A stretch of DNA of 64,000 bases, taken from contig JABAKD010000016.1 of the NCBI GenBank assembly GCA_012845835.1, positions 5,977,919-6,041,918 on the forward strand, read 5' to 3'. The notes under the pieces are model-generated. The model was given only the letters and a program-made list of their open reading frames with translations. It was not told the origin of the DNA and did not search any database. The position numbers and the translations under genes are program-made. Numbering within the stretch: the stretch's first letter is position 1; the number at the start of each line of letters is the position of its first letter. Positions 57,096 to 64,000 of the stretch are shown in pieces. This DNA is from Undaria pinnatifida (lineage: Eukaryota > Sar > Phaeophyceae > Laminariales > Alariaceae).

Positions 57096-58118
57096 AGCGA
57101 TCGAACCAATCAGCCTATAACCTTACTATGAGCGACGACGTAGCACGTACGATCGGAGTAAGCACCACCCTCTACTGGCTGCACACGTGAGGTGCGGATG
57201 AAGCCTTAAGAATTCGTAGCAACTCGGCTGGGCACAAGAACAACGAACAAAGAGTAGAAGGCAGACTCCAAGAGGCGCCTTCACCACCCTACCCCACAAA
57301 GTATATAGGACAAAGTACCAAATATACTTATAGCAAAACTTGCAGTGTGCTTCCATTATTAATAAAAGGGAGTTCACGAGGCAATGGCCTTTGATTTCAA
57401 CCTAGTTACTAGGGGAGTAGTGCTCACAACCCCGAAACCGTACGAGTATTGTTTGGGAACTAATTAGGCTGCTGGGAACTAATTAGGCCGCACCAGGCTC
57501 CAGGCTAGCCTACGTTACAGCTGACTGCTGTGGAGGTCGATGCGCTCTTTCTGACCACGGCCGCGTAGAGACCTGTTATAGAAGGTACCCTCTGTAAGTG
57601 CGACGCTGTTTTACAATGCATAGGACTGGTAGCCACGGTTGAGCACGCGGGGCGTCCATATCCTCACCAAACGGTTGCAGCTGCAAATATTTATACTACC
57701 TACAGAGTTGAGGAGGCGACGGCTGTGCTACTCCGCCGTGCTGCCCTTTAACGCTTACCGGAGGATGCAACCGAGGGGGTGTTACCAGTGCCTTGCGACT
57801 GCAGCTCGTAACCGTTTTAAACCACCCCCCGTAGCAGACTCCGACCGGCAGCGCATACGAAAGAAAGAGTGGAGTCAAAACGGACTGCTTCCACGCACAA
57901 TCTGGAAGCGGCGGAATAGCACCGAGCACCTGCCGAGCAAGGTGCTGGTTCGTGGCAAGTCAACGCCTGCCGAGCGCGCCACGAACCACGGCCCTCCGGT
58001 AGCTGATTTCACTCGTATCCCTACCAAGGCACTGGGTTCCAACAATGTAACCCCTGGTAGTGTCTATATCGTCGTCTAAATTGTCAGAGCGTAGCAGCAA
58101 ACCAGCAGCAGCAGCAGC
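57096..58118. other. Intergenic, includes dispersed repeat copy and CAG tract
   Basis: 57290-57335 repeats 12655-12700. A 146-codon frame (57639-58079) has only non-ATG initiation and no domain. 58101-58118 is a CAGCAG tract, interrupted by the Copia insertion at 58119. Confidence 0.4.
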
Positions 58119-58552
58119 TGTTCGGGATATTAATAGTGGCCGTGTGTATCGACTGAGTTGCTGTAGAACGTCTGATTGGATTATTTGAAGAGCGGAACTG
58201 TCAATCTCAAGTTGCCGAGCTAGAACATAGGAATACTCTTTGTGGTGCGACGGTAGTTCGGTAGATTGTACACACCTAAGGGTTATACATTGGACCGTAG
58301 GAGTATGTATGGTACATCGGACAATTGTCAGATGGAATACTCCCGTATTGTTGCTAGAGATCGGATTAACGGATTATCGCCGTGATCGGTACGTTGCATT
58401 GGTCCGATTGTGTGCATCTTTCCTAAGTGGCGTGGGAGCTCGCAGCCTTTGTGCTCGCCCCACTCGTTCACTCCACTTCCCGACCTGTCTCTCCAGACCA
58501 AGGTCTCATTTATACAATATATCTTTCTCCAGAAGTCACGGATTTACAAACA
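58119..58552 (+). repeat. 5' LTR of the integrase-less Copia element
   Basis: 434 bp. Identical to the 3' LTR over most of its length, but its first 100 bp differ at many positions. The sequence following 58552 (CGCTATAGCGCATCGG) does not start with TGG, so the primer is not obvious. Confidence 0.92.
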
Positions 58553-58640
58553 CGCTATAGCGCATCGGTCGGCTGCTGCTTCGTCCCCCTGGACTTGCTC
58601 GACTGGTCTGTCGAGGAAGGCTTGATCACCCTGCCTCATC

Positions 58641-60107
58641 ATGGCTGAACTGGGGAACGAGAATCCTGCGGTCAACCAATCTCAGGGTGGATCGCAGGAG
58701 GTTGGTGAGAGGATGGGTTCCTTAGAGACACGGTTGTCTGAGCTTGCGACTCTAGTGTCATCTCAGCAAGATCTACTTAAGTCGCTCGTTGAGATGCAGC
58801 AAGGAAAGGAAGTGGAGTCCTCTGGTTCTGAGCGTGTTGCACTTTGAGACACCGGACTACAGGCTGGTGTGCACCAATCGGGTGCCACCGGCGGGGCCGC
58901 GGGAAGTACGGGCGGCGATGCCCAAGGCTTTGGCGTGTCCAGCATACGGGTTGGGAGTAGGAGTGTTAGCTCAGGCTTGAACCCCCATGTATCTGCTGAA
59001 AATCGTTCCTCTGTTCCTGCAGTAAACTTTGGTTCGATTCACAAGACTGTCGGCAGGGCTGCTGTAGGTAGCCAGTCCGCTGTTCCGCCCGCTCCTTTTC
59101 TGTCGAGTGAGTGGTGGGAAAATGTCGCCAGTGGAAACACAGTGATTCCTGGGGCTGACATTACTGACACAGGAGAGAAGTTGGGTAGGGGTCCTTTTAA
59201 AGTTCCCAAAGCTCCTGTTTTTGACGGCAGTGACGCGTCGTACCCCTCATGGTCGCAGAACTTTCTGCTGAGTTCCCGACACAACAACCTGTATGAGGCG
59301 TTTGTTTCCGAGATTGAGATCCGACTGCATACATTGGTTTTGACTTGACCCCCCGGGTAGAGAAGGGTTTCAATGTGGGTGTGATTCGTCAGGCGGAGAT
59401 GGCTTGGTGGTTTTTGTTCGACTGCTTGAAGAAGGATAGTCTGAAAACCATGGCTAGGCACGCTGGTTCCCCCAGCAAGGCGCTTCGTGTGCTAAAGGAT
59501 CATTTTCTGCCGTTGAGCCAGGGTCAGATTCGTGTGCAGGAGGAGAAACTGAAGTCACTGCGCATGCGTTCGAACGAAAATCCCGCAAACTTCTTTGCAT
59601 CCATGATAGAGACACTTGGTGTTCTGCAAATGCTTGAAGTCAAGAAAGATGACAGGGAGGTGTGCAATCTGATGCTTGAAGGGCTGTCGCACGAGTACAA
59701 GACTTTGCGTGAGACTCTTGTGGTGTTCTGTCCGAATGACCCATCGTTCATCGAGACTAAAGTGCGTGAGCGTTACCTAGACTTGCAGGCACAGGGTGGT
59801 TCGAAGAAGCACAGTAGTGTTGCTCTGGTGTCTAGGACTGAGAGGAAGAGTAGCAAGAAGCACAACAACAAACTGAAGTCTAACTCCGAGTTTGATTCGT
59901 CCACGAAAAATACTTCAGGGGAAGTGTTTCAAGTGTGGGGAGAACGGTCACTTGAGGAAGGACTGCCTGGCTCGCATCATCGCTCATCCCACACAGACGG
60001 GGAAATCCGAGGCCGACGAGGATGAGAGCGGTGAGAACTCTGACGTTTCTTACTTGGAGTGTCTGCTAGCACGCCGGAATGATGTGATTGTGCAGGTATG
60101 TGAATAG
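58641..60107 (+). pseudogene. Copia Gag, broken
   Basis: The start is ATG at 58641 (MAELGNENPAVNQSQ) and a coiled-coil-like stretch (ERMGSLETRLSELATLVSSQ) follows. There is an in-frame TGA at 58845, then the same frame continues through KAPVFDGSDASYPSWSQNFL, typical of Copia Gag N-termini. A stop and frameshift near 59346 lead to the UBN2-type Gag core (SKALRVLKDHFLPLSQGQ, LRETLVVFCPNDPSFIETK). A frameshift near 59915 leads to the zinc knuckle CFKCGENGHLRKDC (59925-59966). A TGTGCAGGTATGTGAATAG duplication at 60092-60130 marks the end. Gag assembles the particle; this copy is not expressible as one protein. Confidence 0.9.
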
Positions 60108-60127
60108 TTGTGCAGGTATGTGAATAG

Positions 60128-60490
60128 TTGGGCAGTATGATGTACGATGTTTCTGGTTTGAAGTGTCTGCTAACATCACGAGATGATCTGATTTTGCGCG
60201 CTGTCAACAAGGATATGATTATGAATGCTGTTGACAAGTCTAAGTATTTCAAGGATTCGTATGCGAAGACGGGCACTGCTTTTCACATGACAGATTCTCT
60301 CGCTTGCATGAACGATTTGAAGCCTTGCCAGAAAAACGTTAACGGGATTGGTGGCGTGTCTTGTGAGGTAGAATTCTCTGGAACACTGGAGTTGGTGTTT
60401 GTAACTGCTGACAGCGAGTTTTCAGTAGAGCTGAAGAACGTGTTGTACTCCCCCAACTTGGGATACAACCTATTTTCTCCGAGAGTTTGA
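60128..60490 (+). pseudogene. Copia protease region, active site altered, truncated
   Basis: The frame contains DSYAKTGTAFHMTDSLACMN where Copia proteases have D-S-G-A-[ST]-x-H-[MI]-T, and ends VELKNVLYSPNLGYNLFSPR, the usual end of the protease region. The Gly of DSG appears replaced by Tyr and extra residues are present, so catalysis is unlikely. The reading stops at 60490, directly before the deletion that removed integrase. Confidence 0.85.
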
Positions 60491-60536
60491 TGGCGAGTCA
60501 TGGAATGTAGCAGTAAATGTTTCAGTAGGCTGTAAT

Positions 60537-61957
60537 GTGATTGATGCTAGATGGGTTTTCAAATGGAAAGCAGACGAAACAGGGGAGATAGTAAAGGCCA
60601 AGGCTAGGCTTGTAGCGAAGGGGTTCAAGCAGAAGTATGGTGTGGACTATCTTGGGACTTTCTCACCTACCGCAAATGCTACATCTCAGCGATTGTTAGT
60701 AACGTTGGCGTGCAAGTACAACTTGGAATTACTCCAGTGGGATATTGAGCAAGCGTTTGTTCAGTCGGAAATGGATCACGAGGTGTTCATGAAGTTGCGT
60801 CCTGGCTGCGGTTCGATGTCAGAAAAGGTTGCCCGTTTGAACAAGAATTTGTACGGATTGAAGCAGGCATTTAAAACATTCTACAATGGGCTAGTGTCGG
60901 AACTGAAGAGGATTGGTTTCGAGCAGTCTATGTCTGACCCCTGTGTCCTGCGTTTCATGATGGGAGATGACGTGGTGGGCATGGTCGCGATTCACGTGGA
61001 TGATATTCTGTATGCAGGAAATAAGAGTCTGGCTAAGATGGTTGTGGAAGCACTAGGTGACTCTCTTCCTACGAACAATTTGGGTGAGGTCAAGTTCTTT
61101 CTTGGTTGCGAATTTATTCGCGACCGCGAGGCTGGCACGATTGAGATTTCTCCAAGAGAGTTACATCAGGAGTGTTTTCGAGTGATTCAATATTTGTCGC
61201 ACCAGCTCGATCCCTGCTTCCCTTGCCAATGATAACAGGTCCTTGAAGGAGGATGAGGGGGCAGGAGATGTGCCGTTCCGAGAGGTGTTGGGGAGCCTGA
61301 TGTGGATCGCCAGCCAGACGAGGCCCGACATCTCGAATGCTGTGCGGGCTGTGGCGAAGCACTTCTCACGAGCCTAGGAGAAGCCACTGGAAGGCAGCCC
61401 AGAAGATCCTGAATTATCTTCTGGAAACGGCGCATCTAACTCTGAAGTTCAAGCAGGACGATTCGGTAGACGTAGGCACGTTGGTGTACGTAGATGCCGA
61501 CTTTGCGAGCAAGGCCACCGACCGTGGATCAGTTTCGGGAGCGATGGTGTTTGTGGCTGCGATGCTTGTGCTTTTGATTTCTAGGACGCAGAAATGCGTT
61601 TCACAGTCGACTCCTGAAGCAGAGTATCTTGCGATGGGCGATGATGTGAAGGAGGCTCTGTTTACAGTGAACGGAATGCTTCAGTTCCTGAGGCCTAGTA
61701 GGAAGCCTCGTAAGATCGACGTCCTTGAGGACAACGAAGGAGCAATTGCGCTTGCAGAGCATCCGCTTAGCTCGAGCAGGAGTAAGCACATCGACGTGAG
61801 GCACCACTTTCTTAGGAGTTTGACCGAGTAGGGTGTGATCGAGGTCACGCAAGTTCCCAGCGAATAACAGGATGCGGACATCCTCACGAAGGCTTTGCCG
61901 AGAGATCCTTTTGAAGTTCACCGCGACTTTGCACTTGGCTCGAGGGATGAGAAGTAG
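60537..61957 (+). pseudogene. Copia reverse transcriptase-RNase H, broken
   Basis: RT starts abruptly at DARWVFKWKADETGEIVKAK and runs 231 codons. It has the first Asp in LLQWDIEQAFVQSEM, NLYGLKQAFKTFYNGL, and the catalytic H-VDD at 60993-61004. A frameshift near 61180 and a TAG at about 61376 (HFSRA-stop-EKPHWKAAQ) separate it from RNase H. RNase H has YVDADFAS, a catalytic Glu in STPEAEYLA, DNEGAIALAEH and SRSKHIDVRHHFLR. The end reads GVIEVTQVPSE then ADILTKALPRDPF, with TAG and TAA interruptions (61829, 61866), stopping at 61957. The RT core itself keeps its catalytic residues. Confidence 0.93.
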
Positions 61958-62037
61958 AAGTCTGAGTCGTTTTTTTTTTGTTCCTTTTTGTTTACTTTGA
62001 TATATATATATTTGGTCTGGTAGATACAACAGCCCCT

Positions 62038-62045
62038 AGGGAGGG
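62038..62045 (+). other. Polypurine tract
   Basis: AGGGAGGG immediately before the 3' LTR start TGTTCG. Confidence 0.75.
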
Positions 62046-62470
62046 TGTTCGTGATAGTGGCCGTGTGTATACTGAGTTGTGGTAGAACATCTGATTGGAT
62101 GGTTTGAATATCGGAACTGTCGATTTGAGGTTGCCGAGCTAGAACATAGGAATACTCTTTGTGGTGCTGCGGTAGTTCGGTAGATTGTACACACCTAAGG
62201 GTTATACATTGGACCGTAGGAGTATGTATGGTACATCGGACAATTGTCAGATGGAATACTCCCGTATTGTTGCTAGAGATCGGATTAACGGATTATTGCC
62301 GTGATCTGTACGTTGCATTGGTCCGATTGTGTGCATCTTTCCTAAGTGGCGTGGGAGCTCGCAGCCTTTGTGCTCGCCCCACTCGTTCACTCCACTTCCC
62401 GACCTGTCTCTCCAGACCAAGGTCTCATTTATACAAATCTCTTTCTCCAGAAGTCACGGATTTACCAACA
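62046..62470 (+). repeat. 3' LTR of the integrase-less Copia element
   Basis: 425 bp, TGTTCGTGATAGTGGCC ... TTTACCAACA. Followed directly by the other half of the CAG tract. Confidence 0.92.
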
Positions 62471-62535
62471 GCAGCAGCAGCAACAGCAAGCAGCAGTAGC
62501 AGCAGCAGCACGAACGGCGGCGGCGGCGGGAGCAA
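62471..62535 (+). repeat. CAG/CGG trinucleotide tract
   Basis: GCAGCAGCAGCAACAGC and onward, then CGGCGGCGGCGG. It is the right half of the tract split by the Copia insertion (left half 58101-58118). No host coding frame was identified around it. Confidence 0.8.
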
Positions 62536-62904
62536 CAGCATACAACATCGCAGTTTCAACCATTCAATCGGTTGTGTATTCACAGCTGACGTTTTTAAAT
62601 TTTTGTAAAATCGCAATCGAGATCGAGGTCGTTATTTTCAGGGCAGCCCCCGGGTGAACAATTAATACTATTAATAGTAATATTTATCTTTTTACCAGGT
62701 ATAAAAAATTGAAAACGTCAGCTGTGAGCACGACCGATTGAATGATTGCAACTCAACTTTGCAAGCTGCATGTGGTACATTAGATCTGTGTTTCATTTAT
62801 GATATGGTGTTTGTGAAGTAAACCATATAGACAGCCTGCAATAAGGTCGTTTTCCAATCGGCGGGCTATTGACCGCGACTGTTTTCTTAACCATTTAGGC
62901 TTAT

Positions 62905-64000
62905 ACATTCCGAATTCCCCGGTAAAAGTATTTTTTGCAAATTGTAACTCCAGATCGAAACACTTGCCACCCCCCCGCGCGCGCCAGAGGGCGCGCAGCG
63001 GGCCGGCAACGCATTGCCAGCGTGAGCTGTCCCCCCCCCAAGCTGCTAGCAAAAAAATGGGTTGAATCAGTGGCTGCCTGCTCAGTAACGAGGCTGTTGA
63101 AAACTCGAGACATTTTCGCGAGTCGTACAAACAGCAGTGCTTCTGTTGTCTTGCCTCTATTACTAAGTAAATGCCGTATAAATTCCGAATTACGCAGACA
63201 AACCGTTTGTTGTAAAAGATCACGTGAGTTCGAAACACTTGACACCCCCCCCGATGGTGAGAAAGCACGCCACGGGCGGGCACGGCACCACCAGCGTGGG
63301 CTGTGCCCACCCCACGCTGCTAGCGTAAAAATGGGCTGAATCGGTGGCTGTATGCCAGAAAACGAGTGTGTTAAAGAACTCCAGACATTTACAGAGTAAA
63401 AAAAACGAGTGTTTTTCTTGTGGGGTCTCTAATTATGTGTGATGAATCCCGAATTCCGCGGACAAACAGTTTGTTGTTAAAATACAGTCGACATCGAAAC
63501 ACTTGCCACCCCCCCGCGATCGCGAGAGAGCGTGCCGCGGGCGGGCGCCGCACCACCAGCGTGGGCTGTGCCCACCCCACGCTGCTAGCGAAAAAATGGG
63601 CTGAATTGCTGGCTGCCTGCCCAGTAACGCGGCTGTTGAAGACTTGAGACATTTTGCGAGCCGTATAAACAGCAATAGTAGTGTTTTTGTTGTCGTGCCT
63701 CTCTATTAATAAGTATACACGTGTGATGAATTCCGAATGCCTCCGCACAAACTGCTAGTAGCAGATTTATCACTCCAGATCGGAACACTACACACTCCCC
63801 CGCGATCACGAAAGAGCGCGCCGCGGGCGGGCACCGCACCACCAGCGTGGGCTGTGCCCACCCCACGCCGCTGCTAACGAAAAATGGGCTAAATCGGCGG
63901 CTTTCTGCCCAGTAACGAGGCTGTTAAAGACTCGAGACATTTTTGAAAGCCGTACAAACAGCAGCGGTGGTGCTTCTGTTGTCGTATCTCTGTGTGAAAT
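62905..64000 (+). repeat. Tandem array, about 275-bp units, runs off window end
   Basis: Units are anchored by TCGAAACACTTG or TCGGAACACT at about 62955, 63230, 63493 and 63780. Each contains CCACCCCCCCGCGA, GCGGGCGG.C.CCGCACCACC, AGCGTGGGCTGTGCCCACCC, CACGCTGCTAGC, AAAAATGGGCTGAAT, GTAACGAGGCTGTTGA, GAGACATTTT, TACAAACAGCAG and TCCGAAT. AGCGTGGG with CCCACGCT can form a hairpin in units 2-4. The array end lies outside the window. Open frames on both strands follow the repeat and are not supported. Confidence 0.9.

Larger units (their letters stand above)
58119..62470 (+). mobile_element. Copia element lacking integrase, inserted in a CAG repeat
   Basis: A 4.35-kb element on the plus strand. 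LTRs at 58119-58552 and 62046-62470 begin TGTTCG and end AACA. GCAGC flanks both ends, within a CAG tract interrupted by the insertion. Gag, protease, RT and RNase H are present in that order, but the whole integrase is missing between about 60490 and 60505. Several stops and frameshifts also break it. It is a defective deletion derivative. Confidence 0.93.

Noticed and set aside
33435-61957. Possible stop-codon reassignment, because many in-frame TAG/TAA/TGA occur in recognisable domains
   Set aside because: All three stop codons are affected and frameshifts occur in the same elements, so ordinary decay is the simpler reading.

Overview
This is a eukaryotic nuclear window with no intact gene. 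It holds three LTR retrotransposons, at least three copies of an apparent SINE, several TIR/foldback elements, satellite-like tandem arrays and an unusual density of short self-complementary 'word' repeats. No bacterial signals (operons, ribosome binding sites, CRISPR) were seen. Two short stretches look like single exons of intron-containing host genes: a FAM32A/DUF1754-like exon at 9.8-10.06 kb, and a weaker Bet1-type SNARE-like exon at 56.9-57.1 kb, both on the minus strand. Mixed base composition, Copia and Ty3/gypsy elements, probable introns and CAG/CTG-rich tracts fit an alga or other protist with a repeat-rich genome. The lineage cannot be fixed from the sequence alone.

Layout. 0-9 kb: diverged tandem duplications (periods about 165-425 bp), G runs, CAG-rich tracts and GC-rich word repeats. 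9.8-10.1 kb: FAM32A-like exon. 11.7-12.4 kb: a 696-bp hAT-like MITE with TIRs and a 7-bp target duplication. 13.5-14.3 kb: a 780-bp element with about 40-bp TIRs and TA duplications, built of TTTTTCGACT words, with a relative at 54.5-55.0 kb. 15.2-20.6 kb: G-rich repeats, GACCCG and GGGTACCC word arrays, a 1.08-kb long-inverted-repeat element ending in perfect hairpins, and a 4 x 226-bp exact tandem array. 20.7, 26.4 and 29.1 kb: three SINE copies. 29.5-31.3 kb: an array of about 8.5 units of roughly 210 bp. 32.7-39.8 kb: a degenerate Copia element on the minus strand. 42.2-48.3 kb: a young Ty3/gypsy-type element on the minus strand, with 469-bp LTRs, a tRNA-type primer site, a remnant integrase tail and an embedded Copia RNase H scrap. 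48.3-58.1 kb: intergenic DNA with small duplications and palindromes. 58.1-62.5 kb: a Copia element that has lost its integrase, inserted in a CAG repeat. 62.9-64 kb: a tandem array of about 275-bp units that runs off the window end.

The only functional relationships are those inside the retrotransposons (Gag, protease, integrase, RT, RNase H between LTRs), and all three elements are broken. The most interesting feature is repeat structure: several unrelated sequence families each consist of a short, nearly palindromic word copied in both orientations, and the 9-mer TACCWGGTA alone occurs about 17 times by hand count.
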